Of a stretch of 56,443 bases of DNA, positions 16,780 through 25,900 are shown one piece after another; position 1 is the first letter of the stretch, and each line of letters starts with the position of its first letter. The notes below the pieces were generated by a model that did not search any database, was not told the DNA's origin, and saw nothing but the letters and a program-made list of their open reading frames with translations. The translations under genes and the position numbers were made by a program. The stretch is from Clostridiales bacterium (GTDB lineage: Bacteria > Bacillota > Clostridia > Christensenellales > Pumilibacteraceae), in the NCBI GenBank assembly GCA_022508505.1, contig JAFLVC010000012.1:1-56443 (forward strand), in the 5' to 3' direction.

Positions 16780-16808
16780 TTGTGATATATTATATTCAAG
16801 CGTATTCT
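16780..16808 (+). promoter_or_regulatory. Promoter for the DUF6062 gene
   Basis: TTGTGA (16780-16785), exactly 17 nt, TATTCT (16803-16808). The predicted start is near 16815, and AAAGGA precedes the ATG at 16829. The same region holds TATAAT on the other strand for the divergent gene. Confidence 0.55.
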
Positions 16809-16828
16809 ATTAGTGGGAAAAAGGAAAT

Positions 16829-17488
16829 ATGCAGTATCACATTCAGACAGCTCCGATATGGGAGGCGTACAGTGGCGACGGCTGTCCGCTGTGCCGCATT
16901 TACGAGAACAAAGAAAAGCGGCTCGTCAAGTCGTATCTCAACGAGAACGTGATGGACCCGCACTTTCGGGAACGGTCAAACTCCGTCGGATTTTGCGCCG
17001 AGCACGTAAAAATGCTGTACGCCGGAGAGAACAAGTTGGGGCTCGCGCTCCAGCTCGAAACGCGCGCCGCATATCTGTCCGACCTCGTCAAAAACCCGCC
17101 GAACGACAAAAAATCCGCCAAGCGTTTGGCGGAAAAGCTGACGGCTCACGACGGCTGTGTCATTTGCAACGAGCTCGACGAATTTATGCCGAGATATTAT
17201 ATGACGGTGGCGCAGATGTTCGCCGCCGAGCCCGAGTTCCCCCACTTGTTCACATCGGCAAGCCACTGCTACAAGCACGCCGTAGAACTGCTTCGCGCCG
17301 CCGAGTACGCAGGAAAGAGCCTTGGCGCGTTTGCCGCGGAAGTTTTGCGTGCGCTGAATGCCGACACGGAGCGCACCGCAAAAGAGCTTCGCGCCTTTGC
17401 CGACTGCTTCGACCACAACAGCACGGCAAAGCCCGACAAGGAAGCCATTCCCCGCGCCGTCTTGCGGCTTTTAGGCAAAAAGCTATAA
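16829..17488 (+). CDS. DUF6062-family protein, probable metal-binding
   Basis: A 219-residue soluble protein. I recognise the family from CPLCRIYENKEKRL near the N-terminus and GFCAEHVKMLY followed by LGLALQLETRAAYL. Two Cys-x-x-Cys / Cys-x-x-His sets are seen: C19-C22 with C56-H59, and C110-C113 with C147-H150. The repeated spacing suggests two zinc or iron sites in a duplicated fold. The function is not known. A promoter and AAAGGA support the start. The gene stands alone, with a 321-bp gap after it. Confidence 0.75.
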   Translation: MQYHIQTAPIWEAYSGDGCPLCRIYENKEKRLVKSYLNENVMDPHFRERSNSVGFCAEHVKMLYAGENKLGLALQLETRAAYLSDLVKNPPNDKKSAKRLAEKLTAHDGCVICNELDEFMPRYYMTVAQMFAAEPEFPHLFTSASHCYKHAVELLRAAEYAGKSLGAFAAEVLRALNADTERTAKELRAFADCFDHNSTAKPDKEAIPRAVLRLLGKKL

Positions 17489-17809
17489 GAATTTACCGCA
17501 AATCAAGCAACAAAAAATCCCGCCTGTGCCGCAGAATTAACCGTATTCAAACCCGCCTTATGGCAGGTGGGTCGGCTGACGGCGTTTTCTGTCTTCCCCT
17601 GCTTACCGAAGTAAAATTACTGAGGCCCGACATATTCCGCGCGTACGCGCCATCCCTTTTATGAATTGAGGTTATAAATAAGGCGTCATCTCGAACACCG
17701 CAGGATGTACCTTTATTATATACGGAACGGCCGAAAATAACAATACCGAACGAAAAAATTTTGTTCAACTTATTTTCGCAAAACCTATTGACATTTATTT
17801 TGTTTTATG
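17489..17809. other. Gene-free stretch between convergent genes
   Basis: The 321 bp have no convincing gene. A 73-codon minus-strand reading at 17547-17768 has no recognisable family and no good SD. The right end carries a perfect TTGACA (17788-17793) and, 17 nt on, TATGAC (17811-17816), a plus-strand promoter-like pair pointing into the 3' end of the DUF4241/TPR gene. No convincing terminator hairpin was seen. Confidence 0.5.
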
Positions 17810-19969
17810 CTATGACCTGCCGCCATTGCCGTCGGCGGCGGCGTTTTGAGCGGTAGCGTCGGGTTCGTCCTGCGTTTCGGGCTTGATTTGATCCCAATTG
17901 ACGCGGCGTATGGGAGCGCCCACAGAGCTTCGAAAGCGCTCGGAAATAACGCGCTTGTCGTCGTCGGTGACGTTTCCCGCAAAGTGCTCGACGTAGTAGT
18001 CGAACAGCCTGTCGAAAAGCTCGTCGTCGCCCAGCTTTGCCGCAATCCGCACCTGCTGCGCTACCACCTCGAACGACGGGTTGTCGCCCTTGAACACGAC
18101 GTCGAGTATATGCGTTGCAGGACGCACATTGTCCGTCCCCGCCAGATACACCGCAAGCTGCAACAGAAAATCGTCGTCCCTGTTCAGGTTGTAGACTATC
18201 TTGACGATTGCGAGCTTTCTTTTCCGATACTTGGATATGTGCGCAGCATAGGCGGCGGCGGCGTAGTAGCGGCTTCTTTTTCGGCGAAGCAATTTTAACA
18301 GCTTGTTGCGCCTGCTGTTGTCGCCCATTCTCGAAGCGGTTATTGCGGCGAGCGCGGCGTACTTGTCCGACTTGTTTATCGCTTTATAAAGATACCAATA
18401 GTTTTTGGCGCTCTCCGAAAAGTTGCCTAAGATTAGGTGCGCTTCGGCGCAAACGCTGTAGCCGTACTCCTTGTCCGGCCTGAGCTTTTTGTACTTTTCG
18501 GCATAAATCGCAACCGAGTGGTACTCCTGCATTATCGACAGCGTGTCTATGATGAGGTACAGCGCCGGCATGTATTCCTCGTCGATTGCGTGTGAGCGCT
18601 CGGCACTTTCGAGCGCGTCCGCATAGTTGCGCTTTTTGAACGCGATATACGCCTTGTAATACCAATACTGCTCGTTGTATTCCTTGGACGGATACCTTTC
18701 GAGCGCGCTGTCCGCGCCGTCGAGATCGCCGAGCTCAATCAGGCATGACGCCTCGTCGAAAAGATTGTCGTAAAGCTTGAACTCCGACGCCAATCTTTCG
18801 TACGCGGTTGCGGCGGCGGCATACTTCATTTCGGAAACGCACACCTCCGCAAACTTCATGTTTGCGACGGGGTCGTTGGGGCGATTTTTAAGCATGAGCT
18901 CGGCTATTTCCATAGCTTTGTCGTTGTGCTTTGTAAGTAGGTACAGGTCGATGAGCCGCACAAACGCGCCGGCGTAAAAGTGGTCGCCCACCCGAAGCGC
19001 CACCGTCATTATCGCTATCGCCGCTTCGTAATCGCTCTTTCGTATGTAGATATCGGCGGCGTTGTCGTAAACCGGCCAGGCGCGAAGAAGCGTGCCGCGG
19101 TCGGAAATGCCTGCGCACGTCTCGATCGCTTTCATGTAGTCGGCAAGCGCCTTTTCGGTTTCACCCTGCGAGTGATACGCGTAGCCGCGGCGGGCGTAAG
19201 CGGTGAACTTTCCTTCCTTGGTCGTCGCCGCTTCTATCTCCCTCGTCCATCTTTCGATATTGTTCTGCGGCTCGGACTTGTTGGGATCGGCAATATACAC
19301 ACCGCTCCCCTCAATCTCGACCTCGATTGTTTCGTCGCTTTCGGGAATGCGGTACTCTATCATGCCGAAGTCGACCATGATCGCCGCCACCGTGCCGTCC
19401 TCGGTGTACCCCGCATAGCACTTGTATCTGCCGTCACCCCAGCCCGTCGAAAAAACGGCGTACTTGTATCCGAAAAGCTCCACCTCGGAGTTTATCTGAC
19501 CGTCGAGCATGATGTGCCCGGACAGCGGTTGCTCCTCGTCTTTTAGGTGCGACCTGTACTCATTGTACGCCGCCTCGCTCGATATGCAGCACACGCCCGA
19601 GCTTATCGGGATTGCGCCCGCGTCGACGTCGACGGCGAGCCGCGCTTTTGCCGAGTCATTTATTATCGGCTTCCACGTGGCAATGCGCGATTCGGAAAAC
19701 CTCAGCCCGCAGTACGCTACACGCTCGCCCGAGTCGGTGTTGCAGCTCAAACGGAACGGAAAAGCAATAACGCCGCCCTTGACGTCGAGCGGCGAATAAT
19801 AGTGTGCGGCAGAGTACGCGTCGAAAACGACGACATTGCCGTCCGTCTGTATAAAATCGTACTCCTCATAAGCGAGCGCCACGCCGAGCGCTCGGCATGT
19901 CTTTAAGACTTCGCCGTAATCTATCGGCGCGGTCAGTCTGCTTTTGGGGATTTTTACGGTTGATTTCAA
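17810..19969 (-). CDS. DUF4241 domain protein with TPR repeats
   Basis: A 719-residue protein, probably cytoplasmic since no signal peptide is visible. The N-terminal third (about 1-225) fits DUF4241, with SSGVCCISSEAAYNEY, YAVFSTGWGDGRYKCY and VAAIMVDFGMIEY. From about 240 to 660 there are helical TPR-like repeats (YARRGYAYHSQGETEKALAD, YYKAYIAFKKRNYADALESA and others). The C-terminus is hydrophilic and disordered. TPR arrays bind proteins, but the partner is unknown. It starts 7 nt after dapL with only a weak ribosome binding site and may be the last gene of the pyrG-dapL run. Confidence 0.75.
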   Translation of the reverse strand: MKSTVKIPKSRLTAPIDYGEVLKTCRALGVALAYEEYDFIQTDGNVVVFDAYSAAHYYSPLDVKGGVIAFPFRLSCNTDSGERVAYCGLRFSESRIATWKPIINDSAKARLAVDVDAGAIPISSGVCCISSEAAYNEYRSHLKDEEQPLSGHIMLDGQINSEVELFGYKYAVFSTGWGDGRYKCYAGYTEDGTVAAIMVDFGMIEYRIPESDETIEVEIEGSGVYIADPNKSEPQNNIERWTREIEAATTKEGKFTAYARRGYAYHSQGETEKALADYMKAIETCAGISDRGTLLRAWPVYDNAADIYIRKSDYEAAIAIMTVALRVGDHFYAGAFVRLIDLYLLTKHNDKAMEIAELMLKNRPNDPVANMKFAEVCVSEMKYAAAATAYERLASEFKLYDNLFDEASCLIELGDLDGADSALERYPSKEYNEQYWYYKAYIAFKKRNYADALESAERSHAIDEEYMPALYLIIDTLSIMQEYHSVAIYAEKYKKLRPDKEYGYSVCAEAHLILGNFSESAKNYWYLYKAINKSDKYAALAAITASRMGDNSRRNKLLKLLRRKRSRYYAAAAYAAHISKYRKRKLAIVKIVYNLNRDDDFLLQLAVYLAGTDNVRPATHILDVVFKGDNPSFEVVAQQVRIAAKLGDDELFDRLFDYYVEHFAGNVTDDDKRVISERFRSSVGAPIRRVNWDQIKPETQDEPDATAQNAAADGNGGRS

Positions 19970-19976
19970 TTTAGCT

Positions 19977-21179
19977 TTACTTTATTACTTTGAACAGTTT
20001 TCCTTTGACTTCGACGTATTCCTTCCAAAACGCTTCGAACCGCTTCATCGCCTCTTGCGTGCGCTCGGGCGTGTTGAACGAGGTTATGCGCAGCCAGCCC
20101 TCGCCGTTCTTGCCGAAACCGCTGCCCGGCGTTACGACGACGCGCGCCTTTTTGAGGAGGTAGTCGAAAAACTCCCACGAGTCGATGCCGCAATAGAACC
20201 ACACGTACGGCGCGTTCTTGCCGCCGACGTACTCTATGCCGAGCGCGTCGAACTTGTCGGTTATTATCTTCGCGTTGCTCTTGTACACGGCTACCGACTT
20301 CATAGTTTCTTCAAGACCTGCGCCCGACAGCGCGCTCGCCGCCATGCGCTGAACGACGTAGCTCGTGCCGTTGAACTTGGTCGCCTGACGGCGCATGAAC
20401 ATTCTGTTCAGCGGCGACGCCATCGGTATAACCGTCCACCCGCAGCGAACGCCCGTAAATCCGGCGAGCTTAGACAGCGAGCAGAATTCGACGGCGCAGT
20501 CGCGCGCGCCCGTAACCTCGAATATGGAGCGCGCCGCTTTTTTGCCGTCCTCCACAAACGCCTCGTACGCCGCGTCGTACAATATGACCGCCTCGTTGTC
20601 CAAGGCGTATTGCACCCATTCGTTGAGCTGTTCCGCAGTGTACGCCGCGCCCGTCGGGTTGTTGGGCGAGCACAGATATATAATATCCGCTTTCGCTTTG
20701 GGCGGCATGGGCAAAAAGCCGTTTTCGCGCGTGCCGTCGACATAAATGATTTTGCGGCCGTCCATGACGTTGGCGTCGACGTACGCGGGATACACGGGAT
20801 CGGGAATCATGACGGTATTGCTCACGTCGAACAGATCGAGAAAGGCGCCGAGCGCGTCCTTTGCACCGTCTGTTACGAAAACCTCGTCGGGATTGATCTC
20901 TATCCCGCGCTTTTTGTAGTACGCGACAATCGCGTTTTTGAGGAAGGGATAGCCGTCGTACGGACCGTAGCCGTGAAAGCCTGTCTTTGTAGAAAGCTCC
21001 ATGCCCGCTTCCCTGCACGCTTCAGACACCTTGGCGGAAAGCGGCTGCGTGACGTCGCCTATGCCGAGGCTTATTATATCCGAATTGGGAAACTCCGATT
21101 TATAAGCTTCTACGCGCTTCGAGACCTCGGCAAAGAGGTAGTTTTCGCCCAGATGTTTATAATTCTTGTTGAGCTTCAT
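19977..21179 (-). CDS. dapL: LL-diaminopimelate aminotransferase
   Basis: Converts tetrahydrodipicolinate to LL-DAP in one PLP-dependent step, bypassing the succinyl or acetyl branches. The 400-residue protein has FHGYGPYDGYPFLKNAI, LCSPNNPTGAAY and the PLP lysine in FCSLSKLAGFTGVRCGW. The start ATG at 21179 overlaps the pyrG stop by one base (TGATG), with AGGAG upstream; the GTG at 21182 is less likely. Its product is the substrate of DapF, which is encoded nearby as the C-terminal part of the CarB fusion. Confidence 0.92.
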   Translation of the reverse strand: MKLNKNYKHLGENYLFAEVSKRVEAYKSEFPNSDIISLGIGDVTQPLSAKVSEACREAGMELSTKTGFHGYGPYDGYPFLKNAIVAYYKKRGIEINPDEVFVTDGAKDALGAFLDLFDVSNTVMIPDPVYPAYVDANVMDGRKIIYVDGTRENGFLPMPPKAKADIIYLCSPNNPTGAAYTAEQLNEWVQYALDNEAVILYDAAYEAFVEDGKKAARSIFEVTGARDCAVEFCSLSKLAGFTGVRCGWTVIPMASPLNRMFMRRQATKFNGTSYVVQRMAASALSGAGLEETMKSVAVYKSNAKIITDKFDALGIEYVGGKNAPYVWFYCGIDSWEFFDYLLKKARVVVTPGSGFGKNGEGWLRITSFNTPERTQEAMKRFEAFWKEYVEVKGKLFKVIK

Positions 21180-22819
21180 CACTTACTCCTTTTTTTGGTC
21201 GGTTGCGAGCCGCGGTTTGCCTTGTACGATTTTGCCGCGGCTATGAACTCGCGGAATATCGGCTGAGGCGCCGCCGGGCGCGACTTGAATTCGGGATGGT
21301 ATTGAACGCCGACGTGGAAGAGATTTTTGCTGACCTCGACCGCCTCTACGAGATTTCCGCTCGGCGATATGCCGCAGAGAGTGAGACCCGCCGCCTGCAT
21401 CGCTTCGCGCTCGGCGTTGTTGAACTCGTACCTGTGGCGGTGGCGTTCCATGACCGACTTGACGCCCTCGCCGTAGCAGCGCGAAAGAGTCGTGCCGGGG
21501 GTTATGACGCACTCGTAAGCGCCGAGGCGCATTGTGCCGCCCGTGTTTTCGTACCCTATCTGGTCCTCCATGATGTCGATGACCTTGTGCGTCGAAGCGG
21601 GGTTGAACTCGCGGCTTGTCGCGTCGGCGTACTTTAATACGTGCCGCGCAAACTCGATGACCGCTATCTGCATGCCGAGACAGATGCCGAAGTACGGCTT
21701 GTCGTTTTCGCGGCAGTACTTAGCCGCCGAGATCATGCCCTCTATTCCGCGGTCGCCGAACCCGCCGGGAACGATTACTCCGTCGGCGCTGCCGAGGTAC
21801 TCCGATACCGTCTTGTCGGTGAGTTTTTCGGCGTCCACCCATTTGAGGTCGATCTTTACGCCGTTATGTATGCCGCCGTGCGTCAAAGCCTCGGCGACCG
21901 ATATGTACGCGTCGAACATCTGAACGTATTTTCCGACGAGCGCAATCTCTACCGAGCCGTCGCGCGCTTTCGCCTTTTCCACCATGGCTCGCCAATCCGA
22001 AAGCTCGGGCGGCGTCGGCGGAAGGTTGAGCTCGCGCGACACTATCTCGTCTATGCCGCCGTTAAGTAGCATCAGCGGCACTTCGTACAGTAAATCTGCG
22101 TCAAGATTTTCTATTACGCAATCGGGCTCGACGTTACAGTACAGCGCAAGTTTTTTCTTGATTTTGTCGTCTATATGCTTGCTAGTGCGTAACACCACGA
22201 GATTGGGCGAAACGCCGAGCGAGCGGAGCGTTGCCACGGAGTGCTGCGTCGGTTTGGTCTTGACCTCGCCGCTCGGCAGGCACGGCGCGAGCGTGACGTG
22301 CACGAAAAGGCAGTTTTCGCGCCCAACGTCGTTGCTGACCTGACGAATGGCCTCGATAAACGGCAGGCTTTCGATGTCGCCCACCGTGCCGCCTATCTCC
22401 GTTATTACGACGTCGGCGGCGCTCTTTTTGCCCACCGAATATATAAACTTCTTTATCTCGTTGGTGACGTGCGGAATGACCTGAACGGTCTCACCGTTGT
22501 ACACGCCGCGGCGCTCGTTGTCGAGCACCGTTTCGTACACTCTGCCCGTAGTGAGGTTGGAAAACTTGTTGAGGTTTTCGTCGATAAACCTTTCGTAGTG
22601 CCCGAGGTCAAGGTCGGTTTCCGCGCCGTCCTCGGTGACGTACACCTCGCCGTGCTGATACGGGCTCATAGTGCCGGGATCGACGTTGATGTACGGATCG
22701 AGCTTTTGCGCGATGACCTTAAGCCCCTTGGCCTTCAATATGCGCCCGAGGCTTGCCGCCGTTATTCCCTTGCCGAGCCCCGATACGACTCCGCCTGTTA
22801 CGAATATGTACTTTTCCAT
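21179..22819 (-). CDS. pyrG: CTP synthase
   Basis: Aminates UTP to CTP using glutamine. The 546-residue protein has the synthetase P-loop [17 protein letters not shown] at the N-terminus and a glutaminase domain with the catalytic Cys in [17 protein letters not shown] and the His/Glu pair in QYHPEF. The basic C-terminal tail ends in KKRSK. GGAGTGAG precedes the ATG. It is separated from the carB-dapF stop by 116 nt containing short direct repeats. No CTP-dependent attenuator of the Bacillus pyrG kind (initial GGG transcript) was seen. Confidence 0.95.
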   Translation of the reverse strand: MEKYIFVTGGVVSGLGKGITAASLGRILKAKGLKVIAQKLDPYINVDPGTMSPYQHGEVYVTEDGAETDLDLGHYERFIDENLNKFSNLTTGRVYETVLDNERRGVYNGETVQVIPHVTNEIKKFIYSVGKKSAADVVITEIGGTVGDIESLPFIEAIRQVSNDVGRENCLFVHVTLAPCLPSGEVKTKPTQHSVATLRSLGVSPNLVVLRTSKHIDDKIKKKLALYCNVEPDCVIENLDADLLYEVPLMLLNGGIDEIVSRELNLPPTPPELSDWRAMVEKAKARDGSVEIALVGKYVQMFDAYISVAEALTHGGIHNGVKIDLKWVDAEKLTDKTVSEYLGSADGVIVPGGFGDRGIEGMISAAKYCRENDKPYFGICLGMQIAVIEFARHVLKYADATSREFNPASTHKVIDIMEDQIGYENTGGTMRLGAYECVITPGTTLSRCYGEGVKSVMERHRHRYEFNNAEREAMQAAGLTLCGISPSGNLVEAVEVSKNLFHVGVQYHPEFKSRPAAPQPIFREFIAAAKSYKANRGSQPTKKRSK

Positions 22820-22852
22820 TTCTCACTCCGTATTTTTACTTCTTGTGTTACT

Positions 22853-22933
22853 TGTTTGATTTGGCGTTGCGGTGTTCCGTAGCCTGTTTGATTATTACGG
22901 TAATTCGCTGCCTGTTTGATTTGGCGTTGCGGT
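22853..22933. repeat. Short direct repeats between carB-dapF and pyrG
   Basis: The 21-bp string starting TGTTTGATTTGGCG occurs at 22853-22873 and again at 22913-22933. A third, partial copy (CCTGTTTGATT) lies between them at 22883-22893, so the unit period is about 30 bp. The last copy ends 2 bp before the dapF stop. Confidence 0.75.
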
Positions 22934-22935
22934 TT

Positions 22936-25900
22936 TTACAGGCGCACCGTGCCCCTGAACACCTCGTGCGCCTCGCCCGTCATGTACACCGTTTCGTCGG
23001 TGTAGCGGATCGTAAGCTCGCCGCCGGGGAGCCTTACAGAGATGTCGGTGTCCTTGTCGCAGTAGCCGTTTAATACCGCCGCGACCGCCGCCGCGCACGC
23101 GCCCGTGCCGCAGGCAAGCGTTTCGCCCGTGCCGCGCTCGTACACGCGGACCTTGAGGTGAGTGCGGTCTATGATCTGCATGAAGCCGACGTTTACGCCC
23201 TCGGGGAACAGCTTTTTGTCGCCTATCGCCTTCGCGGCGCTCTCGACGTCGTAGTTTTGAACGTCGGGAACTATCACAGTCGCGTGGGGGTTGCCCATGG
23301 ATGAGCAAGTTATCGCGTACTCGCCTTTTTCGGTCTTTATCGTGCGGTTGACGACGCTGTCGCCGTCGAGCTTGACGGGCACCTTTTTGGGATCGAGTAC
23401 CGCCGCGCCCATGTCGACCTTGACCGAATTGACCTTGCCGTCCTGGGCGAACAGCTTGAGCTTGTGCGCGCCCGAAATCGTGTCGACAACTATGTCGAGC
23501 TTATCCTTAGGAATCTTGCCGTTGTCGTACAGGTACTTGCCGACGCACCGTATGCCGTTGCCGCACATCTTGCCTTCGCTGCCGTCGGAGTTGAACATGC
23601 GCATGAGTGCGTCGCCTTTTTCGGACGGATAGATGAATATCACGCCGTCTCCGCCCACGCTGAACCGCCTGTCCGAAAGGTTGACCGCGACCGATTCCAT
23701 GTTGCTTATCGGCTTTGTCAGGCAGTCTACGTAGATGTAGTCGTTGCCGCAGCCCTGCATCTTGATAAAGTTGAGCCTCTGGCGCTCGGTGCGCATATCG
23801 TTGATGTCGACAAGCTCGGTGTTTGCCTGGCTGTAGCGGCTCTTGAGTGCGTAGCTTAACGCGTTTGCCGTGTCGATAGCGGTAAGGCACGGAATGTTGA
23901 GCATGACAGCGCGGCGCCTTAGCTTGACGTCGTCGCGCGTGGGGATTCTGCCCTTTGTCGATGTCGACACGAAGTAGTCGATCTTGCCCGAGTTGAGAAG
24001 GCTGATCGTCGTCTCGCCGTCCTTTGCCTCGCTTATCTTGTCGACAGCCGTAACCTGCATGCCGCTCTTTTCGATGACCTCTGCCGTGCCGCGCGTCGCG
24101 TACAGCTTGAAGCCGAGCTCGTAGTAGTTCTTTGCGACGTTGGCAATCTCCGGCTTGTCGGCGTTGCGGACGGAAAGCAGTATGCCGCCTGTGCGCTTCA
24201 TCTTGTAACCCGCCGCCACCAAGCCCTTGTACAGCGCTTCCTCGAGCGTTTTGCCGATTCCGAGCACCTCGCCCGTCGACTTCATTTCGGGACCGAGGTG
24301 TGTATCGAGGTCGGTAAGCTTTTCGAACGAGAAGATGGGCACTTTGACTGCGACGTACGGCGCGGACGGGTACAGTCCCGTGCCGTAGCCCAGCTTTTTG
24401 AGCTTTTTGCCGATCATGCACTGCGTCGCGAGTTTTATCATGGGAACGCCCGTAACCTTGCTTATGTACGGTATGGTGCGCGACGAGCGCGGGTTGACCT
24501 CTATGACGTAGATCTTGCCGTCCGATATTATATATTGTATATTGACAAGTCCCTTCGTGTCAAGCGACAATGCGAGCTTCCTCGTGTACTCGATTATCTC
24601 TTCCTTGTTCTTGTCCGAAATGTTTTGCGAGGGGTAGACCGCTATCGAGTCGCCGCTGTGTATGCCCGCGCGCTCGATGTGCTCCATAATGCCCGGAATG
24701 AGTATGTCCTCGCCGTCGCATATCGCGTCCACCTCTATCTCGGTGCCCATGACGTACTTGTCGATGAGAACGATGTTGTCGGGGTTCTCGTCGAGAATTA
24801 TCTTCATGTATTCCTTGACGTCCTCGTCCGAGAACGCAATTATCATGTTCTGACCGCCGAGAACGTACGACGGGCGGAGCAGTACGGGATAGCCGAGGTC
24901 GCTACCCGCCTTCAATGCCTCCTCAGTCGTCTTTACGGTATGTCCCTTGGGGCGCGCTATGCCGAGCTCTTCGAGAAGGGCGTCAAACCTTTCCCTATCC
25001 TCCGCGGCGTCGATTGAGTCCGCGGGAGTGCCGAGGATTTTTACGCCTTTTTCGGACAGGTGCTTAGTAAGCTTGATAGCCGTCTGACCGCCGAACGCGA
25101 CGACCACGCCGTACGGCTTTTCGGTCGCTATTACGTTGTCCACGTCCTCGTCGGTGAGCGGCTCGAAGTACAGCCTGTCCGCAGTGTCGAAGTCGGTGGA
25201 AACCGTTTCGGGATTGTTGTTGACTATGGCTACGTCAAAGCCGAGCTCTTTGAGCTCCCACACGCAGTGGACGGACGCGTAGTCGAACTCTATGCCCTGT
25301 CCGATTCGAATGGGGCCGGAGCCGAAAACTATTACTCGCTTTGCGTTGCTGTTCTTGCCGCCTATGTATTCCTTCGCCTCGTTCTCGTCGTCGTACGTCG
25401 AGTAGAAATACGGCGTTTCCGCCTTGAACTCTGCGGCGCAGGTGTCGACCGTTTTGAACACGGCGCGGCGGTGGTATTTGAGCGGGTGCCCCGACAGCTT
25501 TTCGAGCGCCTTGTCGGGATAGCCCAACTTTTTACCCTTTAAGTACTCGTCGGAAGAAAGCTCGTTCCCTCTTATCGAATTTTCGTAATTTACGAGGTTT
25601 TTGATCTTGTTCAAGAACCACGGATCGATGAGCGTCTTTTCGTATATCTTGTCGACCGACATTCCGCGCTTTATCGCCTCGTACAGCACGAACAGGCGGT
25701 AGTCGGTAGCAGGCATGAGCATATTTTCTATTTCTTCGTCGGTCAATTCGGCATAATGCGGGTGTTCCAACGTCGACATTCCGAGCGCGCCGCGCACAGC
25801 CTTGAGCAAAGCCGCCTCAAAGCCGGGCGCAATCGACATGACCTCGCCCGTCGCCTTCATCTGCGTACCGAGCGAGCGCTTTGCGTACACGAACTTGTCG

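Noticed and set aside
17547-17768. A small gene in the 321-bp gap
   Set aside because: The 73-codon frame has no family resemblance, no good SD and atypical composition; it may be a gene remnant at most.
23740-23830. The CarB-DapF fusion as a sequencing frameshift
   Set aside because: Both halves are in the same frame with full conservation up to the joint, and no frame change is needed; only a missed in-frame stop could separate them, which cannot be tested here.
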